Position numbers and translations under genes: made by a program
Notes under the pieces: model-generated
Databases searched by the model: none
The model's input: the letters and a program-made list of their open reading frames with translations, nothing else
Told to the model about the DNA's origin: nothing
NCBI GenBank assembly: GCA_014529385.2
Contig: CM043964.1
Location: 102,956,087 to 103,020,086, forward strand
Length of the DNA: 64,000 nt
Direction of reading: 5' to 3'
From: Adiantum capillus-veneris
Taxonomy: Eukaryota > Streptophyta > Polypodiopsida > Polypodiales > Pteridaceae
In this document: positions 1-11,967 of the stretch, in pieces
Layout: each line of letters begins with the position of its first letter
Numbering within the stretch: position 1 is the first letter of the stretch

Positions 1-16
1 TATCTACCTGAGACAT

Positions 17-1443
17 ATGGAAACCATGACGAGACTAAATCTTAAGGACCACAGCTACAAGGATGTGATAAGAACCCCAATAGAGGAGTTTGATTCCCCT
101 ATTATAGCAGGATTAGAACTTCCAGCATGGTTGGGTAAGCCTAAAGAGCTGTGGATGTGTGGAGCTTTGCAATGTGGAAGTTTAATGCAAGAGGAATACA
201 TCCTAGAAAGATCAATTGAAGATAAGGACTACATCCCAAAACCCTTTTCTGAGGAAGCTTTAGAGACACTTGAATGGGAACACATCTTGGGTACTCTTGA
301 TGTCTGTGCGATTCAAGATGATCCAACATTAAATTTTTGTGATGAAAATGGCTATGATGTCCTTCTTTACTTTGTAGTGAGTGTGATCTAGGAAAACAAA
401 GATGAAGAAGAAGACGAGTTCTACGACTCTGTAGAACACTTGGAACTTCAAGAAGATGTTGACAATGGGCATCCGAATGACCCAGCAGGTGACACAGACA
501 AAACGTTAACAAATGCACAACTTTATGATTGTCCAGATCAAAGACATAGGAACAAATGTCATTGCTACAAAAATTAAGTGCATCAAAATTGAATTCCAAA
601 ATCCTCGGTGGAAAAACTACAACAAGCAACCTCATACATGGCTCCTATACATACAAAAAAGACTTATCCAAGAAGAACACAGCCATGTCAACAAGCTACC
701 AATGCTCTAATCAAGTGGATACCAAAGTCATCCTAGAAACAACAACCAAGAGCAAGCAAATAGTAACTTTCCATAACTAGACAAACTAGAATGTAACCTT
801 GTTGCGGATAGTAACGATGTTGATGATTCTTTTGACATCCCCTACCAGGTACTCAGGTCATCACTATCACTAGCAACTTTTGTGACAACCAAGGAAGGAT
901 GAAAGAAAAGAATGAGTCAAAACCAAAAAGTTCGACAAATCTGGATACCAAAGAGCCAGCTCGGCCAAAGACATGTGTGAATCAAGAATACAAAGATCCC
1001 TGATGAAAAATCATGAGATCCAACACCAAAAGAAGAACAATCAAAGGATATAAAACATATAAGAAAATCAGAAAGTCTCACAAGCTTTTGCAAATCACAT
1101 TTAGGTTCCAAAGAAGTTGACTCAAGCACAAAGAGGTCAGGAGTTCATTTGGATTCCAAAATGGTTAAATTGTCAACTTCCAAAATCTGAATCTCATCCT
1201 CAACCAAGAGTGCAAGAGCTGAAGCAAAGACCGTTGAAGACTCACACAAAGACAAGGTGGATCCCAAAGAAGCCTCTTCAAACACAAACAAAGTAAGGAC
1301 AAGCATGGGTTTCCAAACCAGCATCATCAATGAAACAACCAGTCATCACAAAGAAGTGGGTCCCAAAGGAAACCAATAACACTGCTATTACTGCATCACC
1401 ACTTGAATTCTTTCAACTCCTCCTACAATTACATTACAACTAG
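17..1443 (+). pseudogene. Decayed ORF with repeated W-[IV]-P-K motifs
   Basis: I do not recognise this protein. One reading frame runs from 17 to about 770, broken by TAG at 389-391 and further TAA, TGA and TAG codons. Its first 125 residues are acidic with a few Cys and Trp and match nothing I know. After that the motif W-[IV]-P-K recurs: near 592 (Trp codon now TGA), 716, 942, 1102 (Trp codon now TAG), 1150, 1258, 1306 (WVSK), 1357, and weakly near 1507. The later copies lie in another frame (frame 1, 1102-1443). A single such motif is common in the linker after the zinc knuckle of plant copia Gag, so a retrotransposon origin is plausible, but a run of eight is not usual. Stops without many indels suggest slow point-mutational decay. 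Identity uncertain. Confidence 0.4.
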
Positions 1444-3030
1444 AAGAGAACCCACTATGAGGAACAATGCCAAATATGACAACCAATCACAAGGCTAAAC
1501 TACATTCCAAAGAAGCATCAAACAAATAAGTAGGCCTTTGAAAGCTCTACAACATTCAATCAAGCAAACGACACATGAGCTTCAAAGACCAACAAATTAC
1601 TTAGAATAGGAAGCTTCAGCAAACAAATGCCAATAAGAAAATTGCTTATACCCACATCATAAATATTTTCCATGCATTGTTTGTGTATGCATAATAGGGC
1701 TACATTGCAAGGCCTGCATAGGCACATATTTTGATTGCCCAAGCACAACACATACCCTTGGTGATACCCTATTGTCAAGGAGGACTCCAAATAGGAGGGG
1801 GGGAGGCATTCTAAATGCGGACCTAATATATTCAATGCAATGATTTCTATAAAATTTTGACAAAATTTAGAGTATATGTCCTCATAATAGCATTACAGGA
1901 GCAGTACGGGGACAAAAGCCATATATGAGTCCATAGGGACATTGTATAGTGCACATAGCATTTAGAATTCTATTAACTTGATTTTCTTTTTGAGTTGAGT
2001 TGATCTTTGGTTTTATTTTGTTATTTTTAACAAATTCTAATTTTTTTTAAAAATAAGAAAAATAAGAAAAATTCCAAAATCCAAATGAAGAAAAGACTGA
2101 AGCGATGTTGAGCAATACAAAGAAAAGAAGGTCCAAGAAAATGATGACACTCCATGAAGCATATCTCAAATGCCATACGCACAAGGCTATAGTGTCAAAG
2201 GGAAGAAAAGAATGATGATCGGTCTTTCACTATAATAGAATGGTCATAAAACTCTGGGCTAGACCACAAGGACAAATAAAGTTGGTGATGCGACTAAAAA
2301 AAAACCAATTATCAAGTGTAAAGTTGTCTATCAAACATTTCATGTGACTACAAGGCCGTATATAGGAAGTAGATCTTTATACTGTAAATCTTCTATCTTG
2401 TATGTGACTTGATGAAGCCTAACAAACAAAAGGGACTAATAGTACTGACAAAACCAAAAGGGGCATAAATGGCAGTTTAATCATCTTTGTGATAGATATC
2501 TATAGGAGCAACCACGGATCAAGCCAAATTCTAGTCATCATCGTTGGTTCTACATGTGTCTGGTAGCCAGAAAGTGCCAGAGATGCCCATTAGTCATTCT
2601 TAGTACTGACATCCAGAAAAGTACCAAATACAAGTCCAAATCAAGCCAAACTTTGTCACAAGGCTATGCATAGAGAGTAGAAGCTAAGGGTTTCAAAAAA
2701 ATTAAAAAAACCCGAGCTAGTCAAAGAATCAATTTTTTCAAATCTAAAGCCATGATAGGCATCTACATACCCTGTACATCTTGTATATGAATTTTGGGGA
2801 CAAGTGGACAATGATAGCTCATGGATGGTTATCTATTGCAAATGATGTTGAATAAAGCCCTTTTGAGGCAAGTTACTAACTTGGGGAATCAACTAGGGTT
2901 TGTCGGGCTTTAATTAATTCGTGTATCAAGTACAAGTATTTACACAACGCACAAAAGCTAAAAGTGGAAAATGCAACTTTGATCACCTTGATGCAGGAAC
3001 AAAAGAGTCACCAACAAAGAAAAGCACATA
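1444..3030. other. No gene seen; A-rich decayed sequence
   Basis: About 1.6 kb without a supportable gene. It is A/T-rich with many stops in all frames. A purine run near 1795-1806 resembles a polypurine tract, but no LTR-like boundary could be paired with it. It may be interior sequence of the element that ends at 3885. Confidence 0.4.
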
Positions 3031-3460
<430 letters not shown>

Positions 3461-3506
3461 GCACTGACATCAACAACATAGATCATGTCAGGGATGACAT
3501 GAATTC

Positions 3507-3518
3507 GGAGGGGGGAAG
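3507..3518 (+). other. Polypurine tract of LTR element
   Basis: The purine run GGAGGGGGGAAG directly abuts the TG that opens the LTR at 3519. This is the expected plus-strand primer position just before a 3-prime LTR. Confidence 0.7.
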
Positions 3519-3885
3519 TGTTGATCGCTTGGTCAACAACACAATATAACTCAACAAAGCCTTATTTTCTGAGAGTTATGGAATGCTAAGGATTATGGTT
3601 ATAAACATCATTTGTAATAAGTAGGTAGTCTAGTTGTAGATTGTAAATACCAACCCATTTGACCCCTCAAACTCTATTTTTGGTTAACCTAGGGTAGCCT
3701 TAGTATATAAGGTACCTAGGTCACTCTTGTAAAAACACTTAATCATAATCATAAGTTTAGCGCTGCCGTCTACTGTGGAAGAGACAGAGCATGAGTTTCA
3801 TCCTGGTGCTACTCCCCCCTCGTTCATCACATTGTAGATTCAATTGCATCACTGTGCTAGGCTCGGCAAGAGCTACGCATCAACA
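3519..3885 (+). repeat. Complete 367-bp LTR (likely 3-prime LTR)
   Basis: The segment opens with TGTTGA and closes with TCAACA, a perfect 6-bp inverted terminal repeat. A polypurine tract sits immediately before it and a TATA-like box at 3704-3710, so it is oriented on the plus strand. The matching 5-prime LTR is not in the window and would lie upstream of base 1 if the element is intact. The short LTR and TGTTGA/TCAACA ends favour a copia-type element. Confidence 0.75.
3704..3710 (+). promoter_or_regulatory. TATA box of LTR promoter
   Basis: TATATAA lies 185 bp into the 3519-3885 LTR, the usual place for the LTR core promoter at the U3/R boundary. Confidence 0.5.
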
Positions 3886-4479
3886 CCAAGAATTCCTCGC
3901 AGAACGGAGCAAAAACGCTCGCACATCTATGAGCTATTTGCGGGTGTAAGTATATCAAACGATGTCTGTTTTTTGCTTGCAAGTAGTTTTGTTAGAATTG
4001 TAGCGACATAAGCTATGCATAGGTACTCATAAATTTCAGTTTTAGGCACTTTAAAAATTTGGCTCCGTCTTTATATGTGTTTTTTACAGATGGATTTATA
4101 GCTAGGATTATGAGTGTAGAGGCTTTGGGACAGGTGTGTCCTAGTGAGGGTATGGTGTTCCTTAAGTTTCATACAGTTCTGGTATGATTTAGTGAGTTTC
4201 CTTTTGTTTATGTGTATGTGGGTTGAGTGGTGTAGTTGAGAGTAGTGAGATTCTAGATTGTGGTTTAGTTGGCCTTCTAGAGTGTTGTATGTGTAGGATG
4301 GTCTCAGCCTGACAAGCTAAAGAGATTTCCTCTATGTGCCTATCAGGTCATTTGTGTCCTCAATTGACATTGTGTTGATCTAGGCTATGTTGCATGCACT
4401 TTATAGGTCGTGTGATTTGCTCCACAACAATAAGGCAAGGTGATATTTTTGAAAGCTTACGACCTAAAGGATTTCCACA
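3886..4479. other. No gene seen
   Basis: About 600 bp of A/T-rich sequence between an LTR and a gypsy relic. No coding signal, repeat or RNA gene could be supported. Confidence 0.4.
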
Positions 4480-5462
4480 CAAACAATGAGGCGGATTATC
4501 TTACTCTGTATTTGGGTTTGAAGAGTGCATGGAGTTCAACATTTCTAGGTTGATAATTAAAGGTGATGCATTATTGGTCATCAAGAAACTCTTAGGCCAA
4601 TGGCAGGTAAAGAGAGATTCTTTGAAGCATTGGTTTTTTGCCATAAAAAATATCTTAAAGTTTTTTGAAGTGGTTCAAATCAAGCATGTCAAGAGAGAGA
4701 AAAACCAAGAGGAGGACAAGTTAGCAAGCAACATGGTACAAGTGCATGTTGTCGGCCTATATGTGGCCCCAACCACTTATGCAAGTAGAAGAATTTTTTA
4801 GCACATGCTAGTGTCTTGAAGGCTTTTCCAAGTTGCATAGAAGAAGAGTTGTGAAAAAGGCCAGCAAGTTTACCTTGGTAGGCAAGGAGTTGATGAACTA
4901 TGGGCGAGATGGAGTTTTGAGGAGGGTTCTTTACAAGGAGGAGATAAGCATGGTGCTAGGGTGTTTCCATGAAGAGAGCAAACATCAAGGTAAAGACCAG
5001 GTGTTGTTTTCAGTGCTAATAGTAGGTTTTTGGTGGCCTTCCATAGTAAAGGATGTACATTTGGTGTAAAACCTACCACAAATGTCAAACCATGGATGAA
5101 AGACGATTGGTAGTAGAGTCATAGGGGGGAATTATTACACAAAGTGATTTTAAGAAGTGGATTTTAGATGCCATTTGTCCACTCCCGAGTCTGCAAGTGG
5201 TAAGAAATATGTTGTGGTAGCTATTGACTACCTAACTAGGTGGGTTGAGGCTAAAGTAGTGAAGGAGGTGAATGCACATGTTGTGGCTCAATTTGTTTTT
5301 TTAACATTTGTTGCCGTTTTGGAGTACCTCGGGTGCTCGTTTTTTATAGGGGTTAGGGGTTGAGAAGCAATCTTATGCGGGCATTGTTCAAGAAGCTACG
5401 CATTCATCAACATCGATTTTCTTCACCCTATTGTCCTCAATGCAATGGTCTAGAAGAGAGTG
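4480..5462 (+). pseudogene. Tat-like gypsy relic: RNase H and integrase
   Basis: A decayed 3-prime pol segment of a Ty3/gypsy element related to A, B and C in this window. It begins with an NNEADY motif (about 4492-4509), the second catalytic position of the extra RNase H, followed after a frameshift by the RLIIKGDALLVIKK strand with its Asp. Next come the integrase zinc-binding region (FHEE..H, then WPSI and CKTYHKC, about 4965-5085), the first catalytic-core segment YVVVAIDYLTRWVEA (about 5205-5255), and a YCPQCNGLEES stretch near 5430 that holds the catalytic Glu region. Several stops and frameshifts are present. Homology ends abruptly at 5462 where a chromovirus-type LTR starts, so the element was split by an insertion. 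The C-terminal integrase part is not seen downstream. Confidence 0.8.
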
Positions 5463-5955
5463 TGTAATGTACCCAAAATTTTCAATAAAACTATTTCATT
5501 TACTTTGCAAAAAGATTTAAGATTTGCATTTTTGTTAAGTCGTAGAAAATTTTAACAAAACAATCAAATTAGAATTGGACTTTGGAACTATTAGTTATGC
5601 CCCCTACTCACTTAGGAACTATAGGTTTCTATGGATAATTTAAGCCTAAAAGACTATGTCTAAAGATAAGAGTCTACCATAAGAAAGAAAGAGAAACTTT
5701 TGGCTAAGTTTTGGAAAAGGAAGAGTAGTTTTAGCATTATTACCAAAAGGAGGGTGTTCTTAGAAAAGAAAGAGTATTTTTAGGAAAGAAGTATGTTTAG
5801 GAAAGAAGGGGTATTTTTAACAAAGGAAGAGTATTTTTAGAGAAGCAAGAGAAGTTAGTCTAGTTTAGAGCTTCTTTTTCTTCTTTTTCTCATTTTAGAT
5901 AAGCTTCTCCTAACATTGGGGTCTCCAAATCACACATCGAGACATGTGTACATTA
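5463..5955 (+). repeat. Partial LTR of D-family chromovirus
   Basis: The sequence begins TGTAATGTACCC and then follows the LTRs at 13041 and 57767: a TTTACTTTGCAAA-like block, then GAACTATTA, a CTTAAGCCT-like block, and repeated AGGAAAGA purine blocks. It inserted into the integrase frame of the relic ending at 5462. Similarity fades near 5955, so the copy is truncated or too diverged beyond that point. No internal D sequence follows, so it is a solo or broken LTR. Confidence 0.7.
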
Positions 5956-8055
5956 AATAAATAAATATGGCCAAGATGCAAGAGACCTAACAAGAATCAC
6001 CAAAAACATTGAGCACAGGAAATGCAATGTCCGATCTAGCACCTACTCACTATGTATAGAGATGTTGATGTGTTGCAATTGTGCCCGTCGAGTCCTTGAT
6101 TGTGAATGAGATGAGACATGTCCAAAGTAATTAGCAGGGTGTATAACGAATTTGGGAGCAACCACAATACATATGCAAATTTCAGATTAGGCTTGGTAGG
6201 GTAGCAAGTGAAGGATGTCCAAGGTGTTGGTTTTTGGCTTGAGGATATAGAGCTCAAAGTGCTGAAGGAGCAGGTCCAGATAGGTTGTCGAATGGAGCCA
6301 CGATGTGCAAGATATGGTGATTTGAAGTTGAAAGTGGTTGCAGATCCGAGACCGATAGGCCAAGTGTAGCCAGGTAGTCCGAGCCAGTTTCACTTGTGAG
6401 TGTAGAGTGCTTGATTTATGGAGTCTATTGGTCTTTTTAGATAGGCAATCGGAGATTTGGATGTCCAATTATTAACAGTCAAAGTTTTGTCGGGGGCTAG
6501 GTTTGTGATGGGTTGGCCGCATCGAGAGGCATGCCATCTAGTGTTTTTTGGGACTTGGAGGGGTTTTAGAGCATGATATGCATTATTTTGAGTTAGAAAG
6601 AAGTGGTAGTTCTTGATCGGATGCCTGAACAGTGAAATACAACTCATTAAAGCTGGTGCTAGATGATGACGGTGTGATGCCATATGTTTTTGACGGTTTG
6701 GGGACTGATGGTTGTTGACAAGCCCAAAAACGTCAAAATACATTGCGGCTTGTGCAAATTGTGATCGAGAATAGGATCTGCATGCATGGTTTTGTGGCCC
6801 AAGAATTGGAGCCGTGGACAAAATTTGGCAAGGGGGTGAAGTTGTAGGGAATTGTTTTTTTAAAGGGGGCTTTTTTGGAGGGCTTTTGTGAGCTTGAGGG
6901 GCTTGGGGGGATTTTACGTGGGGCTTTGCCATGTGGCCCATGGGTAATCCCACATGCGTAAGGGCGTTGGATGCAAGGAGGCTAACGGTATGCTATGAAT
7001 GGCCCCATTTGAAGCATCAGTGGAGCGTGGAGAGCTTGCATTGGGCTCTAAGTGGCTATGGCTGCCGCGCTGCTGCGGTTAACTCTGGGTGACTTTGGGA
7101 GGCTTTGGCAAGTTGGTGGCAGTCGCGGATGGCTGGTTGGCCACACCTGCTGGTGGGTTCAGTTGCATACATGGCAGGCCCAAGAGGCCGGATTCACACG
7201 CCCTCGCGACAAACCCTTTTTGAGAGGAGATGGGGAGAACTGACGATGTTGTCCATGCCTCCTCTAAGAGAGAATTCATATGGAATGCTTGGGATTCAAG
7301 GTAGCGCCACAATGAGGAGGTGCTTCACATGCAAGAGGAGAGCCAAAAATAGAAAGGGTGGGCTGAAAATATAAAAGGAGGCCTCACACACCCATAAGGG
7401 GCAAGTCTTTTGTAAGTTCGGGGGGTCTTTTTGCGAGAAGAGAAGGCAAAGAAGAATGGAGAGGCCTCACAAGAGCTCGAGAAGGATCCCCCAACAATGG
7501 AGAAGAAGAATAGTTTTTGCGAGTCAACAAAGGCAACAAGAATTTTTTGCTAGTGTTCTCTAAAGGGGAGTCGCCCTAAGGCGATGCCAAGCCTTGCTAG
7601 GAGCCTTTGATGTTCTTTGTGTTGTAGCCAGCAGAGCCGTGGGATAACAGGAAATTTCTAGGGTTGTAGCACGTGTTTTTGTCAGTGATTGAAAGAAACA
7701 ATAGACCAGTTTTTTGTCATCTCCTTCCCCTATTCCCCCCTTCTTGTCTTTGCTCTATCCTCGTTGTCTGGTGCCGGTTTGAGAAGTACTTGCCTCCCTG
7801 GACCTGTGGCGTGAGTGTGAGAGAGAAAGAGAGAGCGGTTTGTGTTGTGTGGAAGTTGTCCAACATGCAAAGTTAGTGTAGTGTATTATCAATTGTTAGT
7901 TTAAGGGCGGTGTCTGTACGGTCGTGTACATGATTTGTAGGCAGAATTGTTGAGTTTTGAAGGTGAGCTCTAATGGATCTAGGTGTAGTGATTATATTGG
8001 GCTATATAGAGGCGTGGTATTTGTGTGCCGCATCTGTTCCCCTTTCCTCCTATCC
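5956..8055. other. No gene seen; LTR-like non-coding stretch
   Basis: About 2.1 kb with no supportable gene. A TATA-like AATATAAAAG at 7368-7377 followed by purine-rich leader-like sequence makes part of it resemble an LTR with a downstream leader, and the recognisable leader of element C-prime starts at about 8056. It shows no clear match to the LTRs of A, B, C or D, so the boundaries of any LTR remain undefined. Confidence 0.35.
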
Positions 8056-8103
8056 AACGTCTATATTCTTGTTTTCTTTTAAGCATTAGGTCATGCATAG
8101 ACC

Positions 8104-8320
8104 ATGGATAATGGCCCAATAATAGAGGTTTTTTCTTTATTTTACTCCACACATTTGAATAAATGTTGTAATTAGTAGAAAGATCCATTTTCAACAACGT
8201 ATGGTGTTTATGTTTGGTGGGCAAAGAGTAGGAGAAACTCTCACAGCACCAAACCCTATCATCCTCCCTCTTGTTGACTATCATAGATCATTTGATGTGC
8301 ATATTTTTATATTGTTGTAG
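8104..8320 (+). pseudogene. Leader microprotein ORF of C-prime, frameshifted
   Basis: Counterpart of the intact 72-residue leader ORF at 43116-43334 in element C. It keeps the MDNGP start, the region encoding the R-K-I and Q-Q core, and the final ...HSFDV.IFILL-like end with the stop at 8318-8320, but frame is lost because the span is not a multiple of three. Conserved in three element families here; function unknown. Confidence 0.6.
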
Positions 8321-8403
8321 AATAGATTACAATTTAGAAAATATTATTGTGTAAATTTTTTAAAGAAAGAAAAAAAAATGTGTTGTCACTTTGAACTGAT
8401 TCA

Positions 8404-10132
8404 ATGGAGGCCCAACGCGAAATGTCAAGATGTCCTCTCTTTTTTTGGAGAGCTTGGTAAGGATACCGAGCTATTTCTAGAAAATTTCAAAATGTCTTAC
8501 TGCATAAAAAGAGTGATAGGAGATGAGCAATGCTTAGAAATGTTTGAGGTAATTCTAAGGAAGGATGCTAGCAGTTGGTTTGACTCGCTATCTTAGGAGG
8601 TTAAGGGAAATTATAAGGAAGTCATTGACCATTTCAACCGATACTATACTTCTTTGATCCCCAAAACACTCAAAATCTATGGCAAGACATTGTTTCTCAC
8701 AAGAAAAGGTACTTAGATGACTACTACATGTATAAACAAGAGTTTCTACGTCTTTGGGCTGTTTGAGTGAGAAATGTTGCTAGCCCTGGTGATGGTGCAC
8801 AGTTCATAAAGAAGGAAAGGTTCATAGTCGGTCTCTTTCCCACACCCAAGTAAAAGTTGAGATGGGTGCACCCTTCAACCTTTGATGCAACTGAAACTAG
8901 GGCTATTGAGAAGCATAGAAAAATCAAGTGCCTAAGGGAAGAGATTCCAATAGAGGTTCCTAGACCCAAGGGAAAATTGCAAGTATCAACATCTAGAGAG
9001 GTTCCTCAGGTAGCAGCTGAAGTGATTGAGAAGCTAAATGAGTCCTTGAGCAACTTGTTGAGAGGTTCCTGAGGTGGCAGCTGAAGTGATTGAGAAGCTA
9101 AATGAGTCCTTGAGCAACTTGTTGACTCACCTTGCACAAGCTGTAGGTCTCAAGGGACAAACAAAGAAAGCTGAGGAGCAAGAGCCACAACTAAGGAGAC
9201 TTTTGCAATGTTGGAATTGCGGAGAGTCTGGACATGGGATGTATAATTGTCCTTCGCCCCATGGGGAGCTAGGGAGATCTAACTTGAATTACGAGTGATG
9301 AATGTAGGTGAAGGAATCGATCAACAACCAAGGCTTTCTACATAGGACAAATGGAGCAAGACCACGTCCACAAGGGGTAGTAGAAGGAGTTCCACCTTTA
9401 CCAGATCCAAATATGCATGTGGTAGAGGTGACAAATTCAAATGAGGTTGACATGAAAGAAAATGGTATTAAGTGTGGCCATGGAAAAGGTAAGGAGAGAG
9501 GAGTCACATAACAAAGTGACCATGGATGAGGCAAGAAGGCAAAGGAGACCAAGGCAGCCAAGAGGACTCGGCATAGTATCAACCTCCAAGACTTTCCTCT
9601 TGAACATGGTATGGATCCATACAACTTGTTGGAAGACATGAGAGGTAAAGGTCCTGATATCTCATCACCTGAGTTTCTTGCATTATGTTCACAACTTAGG
9701 AGGGATTTAACAAAGGAAGTTAGCACTAGGAGAAAGGTAAAAGAGTGTGTTCCTGTGCTAGATGAATGAGGCAAGCTGAAATGAATGAGGACATTACACC
9801 TATGCTGGATTGTTACATCAGGGGAAGATTGGTTAGGAAAGGTCTTGTGGATAGGGGTGCACAGATTTGTATATGATAGAGGGACTCATGCAAAGACTAG
9901 GCATGCACATCCATGAGACACCTGAAATCAAAGAAAAAATGGCAAAAAATAGCAAGGCTAGGTGCGTAGGTATTTGTAAAAATGTTTTGGTGGAGGCCTT
10001 TGGCATTAAGAAGGCAATGTATTTTTATGTTATGTCGACCAAGGGAAGTGGATATCCATTTATCCTAGGAAGACCATGGCTAATGAAAATGCAAGCTTTG
10101 CAGGATTGGGAAAGTGGAAAGTTGATTTGTAG
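8404..10132 (+). pseudogene. Gag-protease remnant of element C-prime
   Basis: Aligns with gag and protease of element C. The Gag N-terminus (FFGELGKDTELFLENFKM) starts near 8440, with a premature TAG soon after the FDSLS stretch at 8594-8596. A 64-bp tandem duplication at 8997-9124 shifts the frame. A CCHC zinc knuckle, CWNCGESGHGMYNC, is intact near 9210-9250. The protease active-site loop is altered to VDRGAQIC (about 9850), where C has VDGGAQIC. The protease flap and C-terminal part to ILGRPWLMKM and the LQDWESGKLIC segment remain readable (9867-10130). The copy ends at the target site of the solo LTR. Not functional. Confidence 0.8.
8997..9124 (+). repeat. 64-bp tandem duplication in C-prime gag
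   Basis: Bases 8997-9060 and 9061-9124 are near-identical copies starting AGAGGTTCCT. Element C has a single copy. The 64-bp period is not a multiple of three and breaks the reading frame. Confidence 0.85.
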
Positions 10133-10342
10133 TGAAGGGAGCAAAGCAAACCCCAAACCCCGACGGCCTCTAAACCACCGGGGACCGAATGGCGCGCCTC
10201 AAGCCTGTCATGGTAAAGCAAACAGGGGGCACCACCTAGCTTCAGCGGCTAGGACGCAGACAACACGCCACCGTAACAAAGTTTTCATCCAAGAGAGATG
10301 GATTCTTGGGAGTAATGATGAAGAGGAAGGGAAATGAGATCA

Positions 10343-10345
<3 letters not shown>

Positions 10346-10384
<39 letters not shown>
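10346..10384 (+). repeat. (GA)n microsatellite
   Basis: Uninterrupted GA dinucleotides of about 39 bp inside solo LTR F. Confidence 0.95.
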
Positions 10385-10387
<3 letters not shown>

Positions 10388-10872
10388 GGGAGGGGGCATT
10401 GCAGCTTAGTACTTAGGCACCACAAAAGGATGGAGAATCCGCACACCCTTCACACATACACAAGCTCACTCCAAACACAAGACTAGGTGGCGATTCCGCA
10501 CACCTCACATGGGCAAAACATTGCAGGAAAACATACTCACAAAACCTCAAGATTTATTTAGAGAATAAGGTGATGAAATGGGGAGCATAAGGTATGGAAA
10601 TGAGAAGGGAGAGAGTGGTAGAGCACATGGAGGATAGGTGGGAGTTGATGGCGAAGACTCGCACGAGGGTTATGGCCATCATCCTTCATTTAGCTGCCCT
10701 TCATCTTCCATAGCCCAAGGGTGTAGAAGTCATGCTCAAGACAAGCATGGTGGTTGCGGTGATGGTGATGGTGTGGGTGTGTGTGTGTGCACTAGGCACA
10801 CACAATGCATAGTGTATTCTTTGGTGATGTTGTGTGTGTTTTTTTGTGTCATGGTGAGCTCTCATGGCCTCC

Positions 10873-10880
10873 TTATATAG
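10873..10880 (+). promoter_or_regulatory. TATA box of solo LTR F
   Basis: TTATATAG in a C/T-rich to purine-rich transition (CTCC-TTATATAG-GGAAGG), resembling the other LTR promoters of the window. It gives the LTR a plus-strand orientation. Confidence 0.45.
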
Positions 10881-11967
10881 GGAAGGAGGAGAGGATTTAG
10901 CAATATTTCTAATTGAAGTGAGTGTCCCACTCTGGTGACTAGGAAAATGGGGTGCATGTGATTGTGGCTCCCATCTTGTCTCCTCATTATTTAAAATACC
11001 AAAGTCAATAGAGAGAGAAGAAGAGAGAATGTGGGTAGGATGTAGAGGATAGGAAATATTTACAATAGTCTAGCTTTGGCTAGACATAAGCTTATTAGGG
11101 AGAGAAGAGAGAGGTAAGAAAATTATAAGAGAGGTTGTAGAAGGTGGATATTTGTTGATGAGGATGGATCCTCCAAAAATGGTGATAGAATCACTCTAGA
11201 CTTGCCAAGACCTCATTAAAAGAGCCTTGTCTCTTGTAATCATGCTTGAAGACTTGTAGAACGATAGCCATTCTAGAGGGAAGAAAACTAGGGATGGCCT
11301 GTGTCACCATTACATGAGAAAACTGGGGTCCACTACAAAAAACATAGCTCCGCGTTCATAACTCCAAAAATTCTGAAAAAATTTGAGCTAAAAGTTGAGA
11401 TCACGAGCTACATCTTTCATGTTGAACGCTCCTTCAGATTCGGGGTTCTTCTTTACTTAAAAAAATCAGCCAAATAATGTATTATTTGTGGCTGCAAAAG
11501 TCTTTTGGTGGTCCCCTTTGAGTGGACTTCTCTCTTGCCTTCAAGTGTAAGCTCCTTCATGTGTATGAAAACATGACCTAGAGTTTTGAAAAGATTGGCA
11601 ATCATCTAGATGGAGGCATTATTGAAATTTGAAAGTGGGGTTGAGGTTTGAAAATGAAAACTAGTGAATAAAATATTTGGTAGGGTGGAATAATATACAT
11701 ACATGAAAAATATATTATAAAATACTAAAATATATAATATAATTTATATATATTTAATATTTAAGTTCAAAAGAGAGATCAACAAAGAAAGCTTACTTAT
11801 TTATGCTACATCATGATTGATTAGCATAAGTCTTATTTATTTAATAAAGGCTAAAACGTTTGTGAAAAAGGAAGAAAAAATCAAAAGTAACTTATATAAT
11901 GGGAAATATTTTGGTAAAAGGGAAAAAATATATGGCGGGGTTCCCATGCATGGAAAAGCTTGCCTCA

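Larger units (their letters stand above)
10133..11967 (+). mobile_element. Solo LTR F (1835 bp) inserted in C-prime
   Basis: The homologous frame of element C (LICRNDNHKKVVFDM) is split here: the left half ends at 10132 and the right half resumes at 11968. The insert starts TGAAGGG, ends GCCTCA, and is flanked by GTAG on both sides (10129-10132 and 11968-11971), a 4-bp target-site duplication. It contains no pol coding sequence, has a TATA box at 10873-10880 and a GA microsatellite, and its length suits a gypsy LTR. It is therefore a solo LTR left by recombination between two LTRs. Its LTR family does not match A-E. Confidence 0.8.

Noticed and set aside
1795-1812. Second polypurine tract
   Set aside because: Purine run without an adjacent LTR start or matching repeat.
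6390-6953. 187-codon minus-strand frame
   Set aside because: No start context, no recognisable domain, low-complexity Pro/Lys front, and no neighbour or homologue in the window; likely chance.
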